A stretch of 64,000 nucleotides of DNA, taken from positions 2,191,501 through 2,255,500 of the forward strand of contig NZ_CP122537.1 in NCBI RefSeq assembly GCF_029853695.1. The letters run 5' to 3'. Source of the DNA: Jannaschia sp. GRR-S6-38. Lineage in GTDB: Bacteria > Pseudomonadota > Alphaproteobacteria > Rhodobacterales > Rhodobacteraceae. The notes beneath the pieces are model-generated. The model did no database searches and had not been told where the DNA came from. It worked only from the letters and a program-made list of their open reading frames with translations. A program made the translations under genes and the position numbers. Below, piece after piece: positions 43,391 through 53,756 of this stretch; the stretch's first letter is position 1, and each line of letters begins with the position of its first letter.

Positions 43391-43475
43391 CGCGCGCCTG
43401 CAGAGCCTCCCTTGCCGATGCCGCGGCCTGCGGTCATCGTGGCGCAAATCTCCTCGTCAGAAGGATTTGCAGGCC

Positions 43476-44600
43476 ATGCTCACCCGTCGTCTCTTCACGC
43501 TCAGCGCGCTCTGCCTGCCGATCTCGGCCTGCGCGGATGCGCCTCCCACCTCGGGCCGTCCGGCGTCGCGCGCCGCCGATCCCGACCTGATCCCGCGCGC
43601 CACGGCCGGCTGGTCGAGCTGGGTCGAGGGCTTCCAGGGGCGCGCCGCGGGGCAGGGCATCCGCAGCGACGTGATCACCGCGGCCTTCCGCGGGCAGGGC
43701 TTCGTGCCCGGCGTGGTGCAGCGCGATCGCAACCAGACAGAGTTCAAGCGCAGCTTCGAGGATTACCTCAACATCGTCGCCCCGGAGGCCAAGGTACAGG
43801 CCGGGCGCGCCGCCTTCGCGCAGCGCCGCGCGACGCTTGAGGCCATCGCGGCGCGCTACGGCGTGCCCGCCGAGATCGTCTGCGCGATCTGGGGCGTGGA
43901 GAGCAATTTCGGCCAGCGCCGCGGCGACATCCCGACGATCAGCGCGGTCTCGACCCTGGCCTATGACGGCCGCCGGGGCGCGTTCTTCGAAAGCCAGCTG
44001 CTGGCCGCGCTGCGCATCCTGCAGGCGGGGGACGTGACGCCCGCGCGCATGGTCGGAAGCTGGGCCGGCGCGATGGGGCACACGCAGTTCATCCCCACCA
44101 GCTACCTGCAATCGGCGGTCGATTTCGACGGCGACGGGCGCCGCGACATCTGGAGCGACGATCCCACCGACGCGCTGGCCTCGGCGGCGTCCTACCTGGC
44201 CGGGGCGGGCTGGCAGCGGGGCGCGTCCTGGGCGGTCGAGGACCCGGCCGGCAACCTGACTCCGGACCGGGGCGGGCCGAGCTTCCGCACCGGGCCCAAT
44301 TTCCGCGTCATCAAGCGCTACAACAATTCCGACGCCTATGCGCTGGGCGTCGGGCACCTGGCCGACCGGATCGCCGGGGGCGGGCCCTTGCGGCAGGGCT
44401 TCGGGCCCGATGCGAACGGCATGGTGAAGGCGCAGCGGGTCGAGCTGCAGCGTCGTCTGACGGCCGCGGGCTACGACACCGGCGGGGATGACGGGGTGAT
44501 CGGCCCGAACAGCCGGGCCGCCATCGCTGCCTATCAGCGCCGCAACGGGCTCGAGCCCGACGGGCGGCCCAGCCTCGCTCTGCTGGAGCGGTTGCGCTAG
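43476..44600 (+). CDS. Lytic murein transglycosylase, MltB type, with PG-binding domain
   Basis: 374-residue lipoprotein of glycoside hydrolase family 103. The signal peptide has a Tat-like TRRLF and a lipobox ISAC (C19). The catalytic glutamate is E142 in IWGVESNFGQRRGD, followed by GAMGHTQFIPTSYLQSAVDF. A peptidoglycan-binding helix bundle ends the protein (GYDTGGDDGVIGPNSRAAIA). It cleaves murein with formation of anhydro-muramic acid. It is likely bound to the outer membrane. Confidence 0.93.
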   Translation: MLTRRLFTLSALCLPISACADAPPTSGRPASRAADPDLIPRATAGWSSWVEGFQGRAAGQGIRSDVITAAFRGQGFVPGVVQRDRNQTEFKRSFEDYLNIVAPEAKVQAGRAAFAQRRATLEAIAARYGVPAEIVCAIWGVESNFGQRRGDIPTISAVSTLAYDGRRGAFFESQLLAALRILQAGDVTPARMVGSWAGAMGHTQFIPTSYLQSAVDFDGDGRRDIWSDDPTDALASAASYLAGAGWQRGASWAVEDPAGNLTPDRGGPSFRTGPNFRVIKRYNNSDAYALGVGHLADRIAGGGPLRQGFGPDANGMVKAQRVELQRRLTAAGYDTGGDDGVIGPNSRAAIAAYQRRNGLEPDGRPSLALLERLR

Positions 44601-44679
44601 GCGATACCCATGCCCGGTCATCGCCTTGCGCGCGCGTCCCGCGCGACGAGGCGGCATGCCCGACGACCCGGAGGCCCCC

Positions 44680-45330
44680 ATGCGCCCGACGATCCTCGCC
44701 TTGCTCGCCTGCGCGCTGGCCGCGCCCGCGGCCGCGGAGCCGATCCGCAACGACAGCGGCGCGGCGGTGGAGATGCGCGCGGGGCCGGGGCCGGCCTTTC
44801 CGCGGATCGGGCGGGTCGCGCCGGGCGAGGTGCTGGACCTGGGGCGCTGCGACCTGCAGGGGCGCTGGTGCCTCGTCTCGACGGACCTGCGCTATGGCTG
44901 GGTCGATACCGACATCATGACCGCGCGCCTCGCGGTGCCCCCGGACCCGGTGCCGGACGTCACGGTGACGCCCCTGCCGGACCGCCCGGCCGCGCCCCGG
45001 GTCGAGCCGATCGCTCCCCGGGTCGAGCCGATCGCGCCGCGTCTGCCCGATCTCGGCGGGCGGATCGGGCTGCCGCCGATCGCGGGGGCGCGGCCGCCGC
45101 TCCTGCTGTCCACCACCGCGCCGATGCGCAACGTCACCCCGGGGGTTGTCAACCTGCGGGCGGGCCCCGGGACCGATTACGACGTGGTGGGCCGGCTCGA
45201 CCCCGGGGCGGCGGTGCTGATCGAGGTCTGCATCCCGTCCGAGCAATGGTGCCGCGTCGCCGCTTCGGGCGGCGGGACGGGATGGGTCAAGACGACGCTG
45301 ATCGGGCTCGAGCGCCTGTCGCTGCGTTGA
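44680..45330 (+). CDS. Secreted SH3-domain protein
   Basis: 216-residue precursor with a signal peptide (ILALLACALAAPAAAEPIRN). It has two bacterial SH3 domains, around residues 25-75 (MRAGPGPAFPRIGRVAPGEV) and 158-210 (LRAGPGTDYDVVGRLDPGAA). Between them is a Pro-rich linker with the tandem repeat APRVEPI. SH3b domains usually bind cell wall peptides. It follows the transglycosylase gene by 79 bp, so both may serve murein turnover. Its TGA is part of the putative nuo promoter. Confidence 0.85.
   Translation: MRPTILALLACALAAPAAAEPIRNDSGAAVEMRAGPGPAFPRIGRVAPGEVLDLGRCDLQGRWCLVSTDLRYGWVDTDIMTARLAVPPDPVPDVTVTPLPDRPAAPRVEPIAPRVEPIAPRLPDLGGRIGLPPIAGARPPLLLSTTAPMRNVTPGVVNLRAGPGTDYDVVGRLDPGAAVLIEVCIPSEQWCRVAASGGGTGWVKTTLIGLERLSLR
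44995..45036 (+). repeat. Two tandem 21-bp repeats
   Basis: Two adjoining 21-bp units, each beginning CCCCGGGTCGAGCCGATCGC and differing only in the last base (T or G), encode APRVEPI twice within the linker of the SH3 protein. Confidence 0.8.
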
Positions 45331-45354
45331 CCGCAACCCGGCCGCGGCCTAGAA
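45327..45354 (+). promoter_or_regulatory. Putative promoter of the nuo cluster
   Basis: TTGACC at 45327-45332 and CTAGAA at 45349-45354 with a 16-bp spacer, in the 51-bp gap before nuoA. The -35 overlaps the stop codon of the SH3 gene. The leader would be about 20 bases, including CGGAGG before the nuoA ATG. The same TTGACC/CTAG pattern appears before the DegT-type gene. Confidence 0.5.
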
Positions 45355-45381
45355 GGCAAGCGACCGGACCCGGAGGCTTCC

Positions 45382-45747
45382 ATGGACGACATGCTGCGCG
45401 AATACCTGCCCATCCTGATGTTCATGGGCGTCGCCATCGGGCTGGGCCTTGTGCTGATCCTGGCCGCGGCGATCATCGCGGTGCGTGCGCCCGATCCCGA
45501 GAAGGTCTCGGCCTATGAATGCGGCTTCAACGCCTTCGACGACGCGCGGATGAAGTTCGACGTGCGCTTCTATCTGGTGGCGATTCTGTTCATCATCTTC
45601 GACCTGGAAATCGCCTTCCTGTTCCCCTGGGCCGTCAGCTTCGCGGGACTGTCGGACGCGGCCTTCTGGTCGATGATGGTCTTCCTGACGGTTCTGACCG
45701 TGGGCTTCGCCTACGAGTGGAAGAAGGGCGCGCTAGACTGGGAGTGA
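45382..45747 (+). CDS. nuoA: NADH-quinone oxidoreductase subunit A
   Basis: 121-residue membrane subunit of complex I with three helices. The conserved loop [20 protein letters not shown] (residues 45-64) is complete, including the glutamate and cysteine known to move during catalysis in mitochondrial ND3. First gene of the cluster; CGGAGG lies five bases before the ATG. Confidence 0.96.
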   Translation: MDDMLREYLPILMFMGVAIGLGLVLILAAAIIAVRAPDPEKVSAYECGFNAFDDARMKFDVRFYLVAILFIIFDLEIAFLFPWAVSFAGLSDAAFWSMMVFLTVLTVGFAYEWKKGALDWE

Positions 45748-46482
<735 letters not shown>

Positions 46483-46493
46483 GGGTGGTCGCG

Positions 46494-47099
46494 ATGGACG
46501 AGCAACTTCAGGAGCTGGCCGCCCATATCGAGATGCGGCAGGGCGATCTGCTGTCGGGCCACGCGATCACGCTGGGCGAGCTGACGCTGGAGACGACCGC
46601 CTCCGACATTCCAGAGCTGGTCGAGTTTCTGAAGACCGACGAGCAGTGCCGCTTCAGTTCGCTGGTCGACATCACCGCGATCGATTACCCGGGCGACGAC
46701 CGGCGTTTCTGCGTCGTCTACCATTTCCTGTCGATGTACCGGAACCAGCGGATCCGCCTGAAGGCGTTCATCCGCGAGGAGGAGATGGTCCCCTCGATCA
46801 CCGGGATCTTCCCCGCCGCCAACTGGTTCGAGCGCGAGGTGTTCGACATGTTCGGGATCCTGTTCTCGGGCCATCCCGACCTGCGGCGGATCCTGACGGA
46901 TTACGGCTTCCGCGGCTATCCGCTGCGCAAGGACTTTCCGACCACGGGCTATACCGAGCTGCGCTATGACGAGGTGCAGAAGCGCGTGGTCTACGAGCCG
47001 GTCAAGCTGACGCAGGAATACCGGCAATTCGACTTCATGTCCCCGTGGGAGGGCGCCGATTACGTGCTGCCCGGCGACGAGAAGGGCGAGGCCAAGTGA
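46494..47099 (+). CDS. nuoC: NADH-quinone oxidoreductase subunit C
   Basis: 201-residue peripheral subunit, separate from NuoD as in Paracoccus. The 30-kDa signature [14 protein letters not shown] segment reads [20 protein letters not shown], followed by [19 protein letters not shown] chose ATG 46494 ([13 protein letters not shown]) because AGGGTGG lies before it; ATG 46479, overlapping nuoB, would add five residues. Confidence 0.94.
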   Translation: MDEQLQELAAHIEMRQGDLLSGHAITLGELTLETTASDIPELVEFLKTDEQCRFSSLVDITAIDYPGDDRRFCVVYHFLSMYRNQRIRLKAFIREEEMVPSITGIFPAANWFEREVFDMFGILFSGHPDLRRILTDYGFRGYPLRKDFPTTGYTELRYDEVQKRVVYEPVKLTQEYRQFDFMSPWEGADYVLPGDEKGEAK

Positions 47100-47488
47100 T
47101 GGAGGCTACCCTGTCCTCGGAGGCCGCGATCCGCGACCTGGCGGAGACCTATTGCGAAGGCGTCCATTTCGCGCGCCCCGAGGTGTTCGAAGCGATGTGC
47201 CACGACCGGTTCACGATGACCGAGATCACTGAAGATGGCGGCGAGAACGCGTGGGACAAGGCGGCCTATCTCGAACGGGTCCGGGCCCGGCGGGCCTTCC
47301 CGGGCGAGGTCTCGCGCGAGATCCTGGACATCGACGTCGCGGGCGACCAGATCGCGCGGGTCCATCTCTGGGTCGACGTGCCGCCGCGGCGCTACGAAGA
47401 CCATCTGGGCTTCGTTCGCACGGGCGGCCAGTGGAAATTGCTGACCAAGGTGTTCCGCACGATGGGCCCTTCGGCGCAGAACGGTTGA
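47099..47488 (+). CDS. NTF2-like (lumazine-binding type) accessory protein
   Basis: 129-residue protein with a cone-shaped NTF2-like fold: an N-terminal helix pair ([20 protein letters not shown]) and strands ending in [20 protein letters not shown], the usual closing pattern of the DUF4440/lumazine-binding group. No catalytic residues can be assigned. It shares a base with the nuoC stop and precedes nuoD by 10 bp, so it belongs to the nuo transcript. Role unknown. Confidence 0.78.
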   Translation: MEATLSSEAAIRDLAETYCEGVHFARPEVFEAMCHDRFTMTEITEDGGENAWDKAAYLERVRARRAFPGEVSREILDIDVAGDQIARVHLWVDVPPRRYEDHLGFVRTGGQWKLLTKVFRTMGPSAQNG

Positions 47489-47498
47489 GGAGACTGAC

Positions 47499-48731
47499 AT
47501 GATGGACGGCGACCTGAACCCGCGCGGCTACGAAGACGCCCTGACCGGCGAGCAGCAGATCCGCAACTTCAACATCAATTTCGGCCCGCAGCACCCGGCG
47601 GCCCACGGCGTGCTGCGCTTGGTCTTGGAGCTCGACGGCGAGATCGTGGAGCGCTGTGACCCGCATATCGGCCTGCTGCATCGCGGGACCGAGAAGCTGA
47701 TGGAGAGCCGCACCTACCTGCAGAACCTGCCCTATCTGGACCGGCTCGACTATGTCGCGCCGTTCAACCAGGAGCATGTCTGGTGCATGGCGATCGAGAA
47801 GCTGACCGGCACCGAGGTGCCGCGCCGCGCGCAGCTGATCCGCGTGCTCTATGCCGAGATCGGGCGCATCCTGAGCCACATCCTGAACGTCACCACGCAG
47901 GCCATGGACGTGGGCGCGCTGACGCCGCCGCTCTGGGGCTTCGAGGAGCGCGAGAAGCTGATGGTCTTCTGCGAGCGCGCGAGCGGGGGCCGGATGCACA
48001 TGGCCTATTGCCGCCCCGGCGGCGTGCATCAGGACCTGCCCGACGATCTGATCGACGATATCGAGACCTGGACCGACACCTTCCCGGCCGTGCTGGCCGA
48101 TATCGACGGGCTGCTGACCGAGAACCGGATCTTCAAGCAGCGCAATGTCGATATCGCCGTCGTCTCCGAGCAGGAGGTGATGGACTGGGGCTTCTCGGGC
48201 GTGATGGCCCGCGGCTCGGGCCTGGCCTGGGACCTACGGCGCGCGCAGCCCTACGAGTGCTACGATGAGTTCGAGTTCCAAATCCCCACCGGCGTGAACG
48301 GCGATTGCTACGACCGCTACCTCGTCCGGATGGAGGAGATGCGCCAGTCGCTGTCGATCATGAAGCAGGCCATCGCCAAGCTGCGCGAGCCCGAGGGCCG
48401 CGGCGACATCCTGGCGCGGGGCAAGATGACCCCGCCCAAGCGCGGCGAGATGAAGACCTCGATGGAAAGCCTGATCCATCACTTCAAGCTCTACACCGAG
48501 GGGTTCCACGTCCCCGCGGGCGAGGTCTATGCCGCCGCCGAGAATCCCAAGGGCGAGTTCGGCGTCTACATGGTCTCGGACGGGACCAACAAACCCTATC
48601 GCGCCAAGCTCCGCGCGCCGGGCTACCTGCACCTGCAGGCGATGGACCACATCTCGAAGGGCCACCAGCTGGCCGACGTGGCCGCCATCATCGGCACGCT
48701 GGACGTGGTCTTCGGCGAGATCGACCGCTAG
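47499..48731 (+). CDS. nuoD: NADH-quinone oxidoreductase subunit D
   Basis: 410-residue 49-kDa subunit forming the quinone site with NuoB. Conserved segments [20 protein letters not shown] (residues 27-46, with the two histidines near quinone), [20 protein letters not shown] and GDIVFGEIDR-like C-terminus ([11 protein letters not shown]) are present. The first of two ATG codons is used; GAGGAG precedes it. Arginines in HGVLRLVL correspond to the site methylated by NDUFAF7 in mitochondria. Confidence 0.96.
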   Translation: MMDGDLNPRGYEDALTGEQQIRNFNINFGPQHPAAHGVLRLVLELDGEIVERCDPHIGLLHRGTEKLMESRTYLQNLPYLDRLDYVAPFNQEHVWCMAIEKLTGTEVPRRAQLIRVLYAEIGRILSHILNVTTQAMDVGALTPPLWGFEEREKLMVFCERASGGRMHMAYCRPGGVHQDLPDDLIDDIETWTDTFPAVLADIDGLLTENRIFKQRNVDIAVVSEQEVMDWGFSGVMARGSGLAWDLRRAQPYECYDEFEFQIPTGVNGDCYDRYLVRMEEMRQSLSIMKQAIAKLREPEGRGDILARGKMTPPKRGEMKTSMESLIHHFKLYTEGFHVPAGEVYAAAENPKGEFGVYMVSDGTNKPYRAKLRAPGYLHLQAMDHISKGHQLADVAAIIGTLDVVFGEIDR

Positions 48732-48761
48732 GGCGCGCCCATTCCCAACTGACGAACCGGA

Positions 48762-48779
48762 CCGGGCGGAGACGCCCGG
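48762..48779 (+). promoter_or_regulatory. GAGA-loop hairpin between nuoD and nuoE
   Basis: CCGGGCG-GAGA-CGCCCGG, a perfect 7-bp stem closed by a GNRA-type tetraloop. It lies in the 72-bp gap between nuoD and nuoE. It may be an RNA processing or stability element. Confidence 0.5.
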
Positions 48780-48803
48780 CCTTGGACCGAAGGACCCGAC
48801 CCC

Positions 48804-50120
48804 ATGCTCCGCCGCCTCTACAAAGACCAGCCCGAGAGTTTCGCCTTCACGCCCGAGAACCAGCGCTGGGCGGAGGCGCAGCTGACGAAATACCCCGAGG
48901 GGCGTCAGGCCAGCGCGATCATCGCGCTGCTGTGGCGCGCGCAGGAGCAGGAGGGTTGGCTGACCCGGCCCGCCATCGAGCACATCGCCGAGATGCTCGG
49001 CATGGCCTATATCCGCGCGCTCGAGGTGGCGACCTTCTACTTCATGTTCCAGCTCCAGCCCGTGGGCTCGGTCGCGCATATCCAGATCTGCGGCACGACG
49101 TCCTGCATGATCTGCGGCGCCGAGGACCTGGTCGGGGTCTGCAAGGAGAAGATCGCCAAGCGTCCGCACGAGATCTCCGAGGACGGCAAGCTGAGCTGGG
49201 AGGAGGTCGAGTGCCTGGGCGCCTGTTCCAACGCGCCGATGGCCCAGATCGGCAAGGATTACTACGAGGACCTGACCGCCGAGGGGCTGTCGGAGATGAT
49301 CGACCGCTTCCGGGCGGGCGAGGTGCCGACCCCCGGCTCCGCGATCGGGCGCTTCGCGTCCGAGCCGGCGGGCGGGGCGACCGCGCTGACCGAGGCGGCC
49401 GGGGCGAAGGCGCATGACGCCAACGCCTCCGTCGCGCTGGCCACCGCGATCGGCGATACGGTCAAGCGGATCGACGGCACCGAGGTGCCCTTCCTCGCGC
49501 CGTGGCAAGGGGCCGAGGCAGCCGATCCCGACCCGGCGGCCGCCGCACGCGATCCGCTGCTGGGGCCGCAGGGGCCCGATGGCAAGCAGGGCGGCCGCGT
49601 CGCCGATGAGCCGGCCGCGCCGCGCGATCGCGGCGACGCCTCGGACGGGATGGCGAATGTGCGCGGCAGCGACGCCGTGGCCGCCGCCAAGCCCGAGGAG
49701 GGCACGGTGATCGACGCGCCCGAGGGCCACCCGGCGCCGGATATCGGCAAGCCGATGGGCGCCACGACCGAGCCCGCCAACATGGATCTCGACGGCGAGC
49801 CCCAGGGCGAGCAGACCGCCGCCGAGTCGCTGGCCACCCCGAGCGCGGCTCGCAAGCCCACCGCGCGCAGCGCGCCCAAGGACGGCCAGGCCGACGACCT
49901 GACGAAGATCAAGGGCATCGGCCCCAAGCTCGAAAAGCTGTGCAACGACATGGGCTTTTGGAATTTCGACCAGATCGCGGCCTGGTCCGAGGCCGAAATC
50001 GCCTGGGTCGACGCGAACCTGGTGGGCTTCAAAGGGCGCGTGACACGTGACGAATGGGTGAAACAGGCTAAAGTGCTCGCTGACGGAGGGGAAACGGAGT
50101 TCTCCTCGCGCAAGAAGTAG
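48804..50120 (+). CDS. nuoE: NADH-quinone oxidoreductase subunit E with C-terminal HhH extension
   Basis: 438-residue protein; a normal NuoE is about 165-240 residues. Residues 1-175 are the thioredoxin-like domain with the N1a [2Fe-2S] ligands: CGTTSC and CLGAC. Residues about 176-360 are low-complexity, rich in Ala, Pro, Gly and Asp. Residues 363-438 form a helix-hairpin-helix-like domain ([31 protein letters not shown]). The same domain ends the next protein, with 43 of 63 positions identical by eye. The role of the extension is unknown. Confidence 0.93.
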   Translation: MLRRLYKDQPESFAFTPENQRWAEAQLTKYPEGRQASAIIALLWRAQEQEGWLTRPAIEHIAEMLGMAYIRALEVATFYFMFQLQPVGSVAHIQICGTTSCMICGAEDLVGVCKEKIAKRPHEISEDGKLSWEEVECLGACSNAPMAQIGKDYYEDLTAEGLSEMIDRFRAGEVPTPGSAIGRFASEPAGGATALTEAAGAKAHDANASVALATAIGDTVKRIDGTEVPFLAPWQGAEAADPDPAAAARDPLLGPQGPDGKQGGRVADEPAAPRDRGDASDGMANVRGSDAVAAAKPEEGTVIDAPEGHPAPDIGKPMGATTEPANMDLDGEPQGEQTAAESLATPSAARKPTARSAPKDGQADDLTKIKGIGPKLEKLCNDMGFWNFDQIAAWSEAEIAWVDANLVGFKGRVTRDEWVKQAKVLADGGETEFSSRKK

Positions 50121-50162
50121 CAGGGTGCCGTCTCGTCGTCCTGCGAGTCAGGGAGTTGAGAC

Positions 50163-51233
50163 ATGAGCAACCAGATCCGACCGATCGGAACCCTCGAAAG
50201 CACGGCGATCGCATGGGGCGTCGCCTTTCTGGCCGGTGCCGTCATCTTCGCGCTGCTGCTGGCCTTCGGCGGCTGGACCTTGCTGCAGGCGATCTTCGCG
50301 GGCCTCGTGGTGGCCGTCGTGCTCGGCGGCATCCTGACGGTCTCGATCTCGCGCCCGCAAGCGGCGCCGCGCGGTGCATCGGGCACGCAGGCGCCGACCG
50401 CCGATCTGGCGAAGGCCGACGCGCCCGGCACGCCCGGCCAGGCCGCGCGCCCGCTGGCGCCGCGCAACGTCAACGCGCCGTCGCCGCACCGCACCGAGAT
50501 CCCGCGCTCGATCATCTCGGATGTGCGCAGCGATCCGGAGGTGAAGCTCTCGGCGGCCTCCAAGCAGGGGCAGATGGCCATGGCCGAGGCCGCGCCCGCC
50601 ACGCGCATCCCGTCGCCCGCGCCGGTCAATGCCGACGATCCGGCCGTGGCCCGGCCCGTGGGCGCGACCGCCAACCCGACGCCGCAGGAGAACCCGACGC
50701 CCGTCCATGGCAAGGTCGTCTCGCCCGAGCCGCCCGCCAGCAGCGCCGACAAGCCGCGCGTCAGCCGCAACGAGACCGCGACCGCCGCCGATGGCGGGGC
50801 GGCGGGCGGCCCGGCGCCGAGCGCCACCAAGGCCGCGCAGAGCTACAACGAGGTCGCGCCGGCCCCGGCCGCCGATGCCAGCGCGCCCGCCGCGGCCAAG
50901 GGCGATGCGGGCGGCGGCGGGATGCCCGCGGCCAATGAGAGCGTCGGCACCAAGCCCCAGACGCTGGACGGCCCCCGGGCCGGCGGCGCGGACGACCTGA
51001 AGAAGATCAAGGGCGTCGGCCCGAAGCTCGAGACGCTGCTGCACAAGCTGGGTTTCTATCATTTCGACCAGATCGCCGGCTGGAGCGACGCGGAAATCAG
51101 CTGGGTCGACCAGCACCTGGAGGGCTTCAAGGGCCGCGTGCGGCGCGACGACTGGGTCAGCCAGGCCTCGAAGCTGGCCACGGGCGAGGGCACGGAGTTC
51201 TCGAAGCGGGTCGACAAGGGCGGCGTCTACTGA
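50163..51233 (+). CDS. Membrane protein with HhH domain like the NuoE extension
   Basis: 356-residue protein. Two hydrophobic segments lie near residues 15-60 (AIAWGVAFLAGAVIFALLLA, IFAGLVVAVVLGGIL), followed by a long disordered linker rich in Ala, Pro and Gly. Residues from about 276 form the helix-hairpin-helix-like domain (DDLKKIKGVGPKLETL, FKGRVRRDDWVSQASKL) shared with NuoE. It would be anchored in the inner membrane with the domain in the cytoplasm, where the NuoE arm of complex I also is. It starts 42 bp after nuoE. Confidence 0.85.
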   Translation: MSNQIRPIGTLESTAIAWGVAFLAGAVIFALLLAFGGWTLLQAIFAGLVVAVVLGGILTVSISRPQAAPRGASGTQAPTADLAKADAPGTPGQAARPLAPRNVNAPSPHRTEIPRSIISDVRSDPEVKLSAASKQGQMAMAEAAPATRIPSPAPVNADDPAVARPVGATANPTPQENPTPVHGKVVSPEPPASSADKPRVSRNETATAADGGAAGGPAPSATKAAQSYNEVAPAPAADASAPAAAKGDAGGGGMPAANESVGTKPQTLDGPRAGGADDLKKIKGVGPKLETLLHKLGFYHFDQIAGWSDAEISWVDQHLEGFKGRVRRDDWVSQASKLATGEGTEFSKRVDKGGVY

Positions 51234-51314
51234 CGCGGCCCCCGGGTCACTTCCGCGCGGGCGGGGTCGGCGCGGCTTGACCTCCTCCCGCGCGGGCTGT
51301 TGAAGGAGCGCGAC

Positions 51315-51542
51315 ATGACCGGGCCCTCCGACACGACCGCCGAGATCGCGCGCCGCCAGCGGCGCGTCGCGATGCTGATCATCGGCACCTTCGTCATCTG
51401 GGTGCCGATGCAGGCGCTGGGCGCCTATTTCGGCCTGCCGGTGCGACTTATGGGCCTGATCGACATTGCCGCGTTGGCCGTGCTGGCCTGGGCCCTTATT
51501 TTGCTCGTGGGCGTCTGGCGGATGCGCCGCAAGGAGGATTGA
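51315..51542 (+). CDS. Small membrane protein, DUF5337-like
   Basis: 75-residue protein with two membrane helices (AMLIIGTFVIWVPMQALGAY and IAALAVLAWALILLVGVWRM), Arg-rich at the N-terminus. I recall such a family (DUF5337) in the nuo cluster of Rhodobacterales, from memory. AAGGAG precedes the ATG, and nuoF begins 3 bp later. Possible membrane-arm assembly factor. Confidence 0.78.
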   Translation: MTGPSDTTAEIARRQRRVAMLIIGTFVIWVPMQALGAYFGLPVRLMGLIDIAALAVLAWALILLVGVWRMRRKED

Positions 51543-51545
51543 ACG

Positions 51546-52841
51546 ATGCTGCAGGATCGCGACCGGATCTTCACCAACATCTACGGCATGGCCGACCGCT
51601 CGCTGAAGGGCGCGATGGCGCGCGGGCAGTGGGACGGGACCAAAGACCTGATCGGGCTGGGTCGCGACAGGATCGTCGAGATCATGAAGGCCAGCGGCCT
51701 GCGCGGCCGCGGCGGCGCGGGCTTCCCGACCGGCCTCAAGTGGTCATTCATGCCCAAGGAGTCCGACGGGCGGCCCGCCTATCTGGTCATCAACGCCGAC
51801 GAATCCGAGCCGGGCACCTGCAAGGATCGCGAGATCATGCGCCACGATCCGCACACCCTGATCGAGGGGGCGCTGATCGCCAGCTTCGCGATGGGCGCGC
51901 ATGCCTGCTACATCTACATCCGAGGCGAATATATCCGCGAGAAGGAAGCCTTGCAGAACGCCATCGACGAGGCCTACGAGGCCGGGCTTCTGGGCAAGAA
52001 CGCCGCCAAATCGGGCTGGGATTTCGACCTCTACCTGACCCATGGCGCAGGCGCCTATATCTGCGGCGAGGAAACCGCCCTGATCGAGAGCCTGGAAGGC
52101 AAGAAGGGCATGCCGCGCATGAAGCCGCCCTTCCCGGCGGGCGCGGGGCTTTACGGCTGCCCCACCACCGTGAACAACGTCGAGAGCATCGCGGTCGTGC
52201 CGACCATCCTGCGCCGCGGGGCGGAATGGTTCGCGGGCTTCGGGCGGCCGAACAACTCCGGCACCAAGCTATTCGCCATCTCGGGCCACGTGAACAAGCC
52301 CTGCGTCGTCGAGGAGGCGATGTCGATCAGCTTCGAGGACCTGATCGAGACGCATTGCGGGGGCATCCGCGGCGGCTGGGACAATCTCAAGGCGGTCATC
52401 CCCGGCGGGTCGTCGGTGCCGATGATCCCCGGGCGCGACATGCGCGACGCGATCATGGATTTCGACTATCTGCGCGAGCAGAAATCGGGTCTGGGCACCG
52501 CGGCGGTGATCGTGATGGATAACTCAACCGACATCATCAAGGCGATCTGGCGGCTGAGCGCGTTCTACAAGCACGAGAGCTGCGGCCAGTGCACGCCTTG
52601 CCGCGAGGGGACGGGCTGGATGATGCGCGTCATGGACCGGCTGGTAAAGGGCGAGGCGGAGGTCGAGGAGATCGACATGCTGCTCGACGTCACCAAGCAG
52701 GTCGAGGGGCACACGATCTGCGCGCTGGGCGATGCCGCGGCCTGGCCGATCCAGGGCCTGATCCGGCATTTCCGCGACGAGATCGAGGACCGGATCAAGC
52801 ACAAGCGCACCGGGCGCGTCAGCGCCGTCGCCGCCGAGTGA
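51546..52841 (+). CDS. nuoF: NADH-quinone oxidoreductase subunit F
   Basis: 431-residue subunit that binds NADH, FMN and the N3 [4Fe-4S] cluster. The FMN/NADH loop is [16 protein letters not shown], followed by [20 protein letters not shown]. The iron-sulfur ligands are C346, C349, C352 ([11 protein letters not shown]) and C392 (HTICALGDA). Length and motifs are complete. Starts 3 bp after the DUF5337-like gene. Confidence 0.97.
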   Translation: MLQDRDRIFTNIYGMADRSLKGAMARGQWDGTKDLIGLGRDRIVEIMKASGLRGRGGAGFPTGLKWSFMPKESDGRPAYLVINADESEPGTCKDREIMRHDPHTLIEGALIASFAMGAHACYIYIRGEYIREKEALQNAIDEAYEAGLLGKNAAKSGWDFDLYLTHGAGAYICGEETALIESLEGKKGMPRMKPPFPAGAGLYGCPTTVNNVESIAVVPTILRRGAEWFAGFGRPNNSGTKLFAISGHVNKPCVVEEAMSISFEDLIETHCGGIRGGWDNLKAVIPGGSSVPMIPGRDMRDAIMDFDYLREQKSGLGTAAVIVMDNSTDIIKAIWRLSAFYKHESCGQCTPCREGTGWMMRVMDRLVKGEAEVEEIDMLLDVTKQVEGHTICALGDAAAWPIQGLIRHFRDEIEDRIKHKRTGRVSAVAAE

Positions 52842-52879
52842 TCGCGCGCCGCCCGGCTTGCCCTGCCGGGCCGGCTTCC

Positions 52880-52915
52880 CCTATGTCATAGGCCAACCGG
52901 CCCGCTTCGGGCCGG
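52880..52915 (+). promoter_or_regulatory. Two inverted repeats in the gap after nuoF
   Basis: CCTATG-T-CATAGG (52880-52892) is followed by CCGGCCCG-CTT-CGGGCCGG (52897-52915), both perfect. They lie in the 115-bp gap between nuoF and the MAPEG gene. No T-run follows the GC-rich hairpin. They may partly end or process the transcript, or regulate the next block. Confidence 0.5.
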
Positions 52916-52956
52916 ACAGGCGTCCCTGACGGCGCATGTATGACGGGACGCATTTG

Positions 52957-53370
52957 ATGACAGAGTTTTTCGCCCCCTACGCGCATACGCTGGCCGCGCT
53001 CGCGCTCTGGGCGCTTTTGCAGCTCGGCCTCGCGGGCGTGTCGACGGTCGGCAAGGCCCGGGCGCGCAGCGCCGGGGGCCTGCCGGTGCGGGACTATTCC
53101 GACCCGGCCTATCGGCGCCACCGCGCCTTCCAGAACGCGATCGAGACGTCGGGCGCCTTCGTCGCGGCGGCCGTGGCGGCGATGCTGACGGGCGGCGCAC
53201 CGTTCTGGGTGAATCTTCTCGCCACGCTCTTCCTCGTGGCGCGGATCGCGACGGCGGCGGTGCATATCGGGACCGAGGTGCAATGGCTGCGCTCGGCCAC
53301 ATGGACGCTGGGGTTCCTCTGCGTGATCGGGCTGGCGCTGATCGCGCTGGCCGGGGCCTTCGCCGCATGA
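52957..53370 (+). CDS. MAPEG family membrane protein
   Basis: 137-residue four-helix membrane protein of the MAPEG superfamily (glutathione- and eicosanoid-related). The motif RRHRAFQNAIETSGAFVAAA at residues 53-72 matches the conserved Arg-x-x-x-Asn pattern. It lies within the nuo cluster but shares no known function with complex I. The start is uncertain: ATG at 52936 would add seven residues. Confidence 0.85.
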   Translation: MTEFFAPYAHTLAALALWALLQLGLAGVSTVGKARARSAGGLPVRDYSDPAYRRHRAFQNAIETSGAFVAAAVAAMLTGGAPFWVNLLATLFLVARIATAAVHIGTEVQWLRSATWTLGFLCVIGLALIALAGAFAA

Positions 53371-53756
53371 GGGCCGCCGCGCTGATCCTGCTGGCCGCGC
53401 CCGCCGCCGCGCAGGAGGCGGTGCCCGCACCGGATTACTTCGTCGAGGCTGCCTTCCTCAGCTCGACCGCGCAGGTCCTGGCCCTGAGCTGCCAGACGCT
53501 GTCGGTCGATCCCATCGCCATCGCGCGGCTGACCGACGCGACGCTCGCGCGGCTGACCGAGGACGGCTTCACCCCCGAGAACCTGGCCGACCGGATGGCG
53601 GATCCATCGGATGCCATCGCGACCCTGCAGGCCGCCTTCGTGCAGAAGCACGCGCTGGAGCAGGGCGCGCCCGAAGCCGCGGTCTGCGCCGCGGGCGCGG
53701 CCGAGATTGCCGAGGAGACCGCCCTCGGAACCCTGATCGTGGAGGTCGCGCAATGA
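53367..53756 (+). CDS. Secreted hypothetical protein
   Basis: 129-residue precursor with signal peptide MRAAALILLAAPAAAQEA. The mature part is helical with two cysteines (LALSCQTLSVD, EAAVCAAGAAE) that could form a disulphide. It overlaps the MAPEG gene by ATGA and the next lipoprotein gene likewise, so it belongs to the cluster. Family not recognised. Confidence 0.75.
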   Translation: MRAAALILLAAPAAAQEAVPAPDYFVEAAFLSSTAQVLALSCQTLSVDPIAIARLTDATLARLTEDGFTPENLADRMADPSDAIATLQAAFVQKHALEQGAPEAAVCAAGAAEIAEETALGTLIVEVAQ

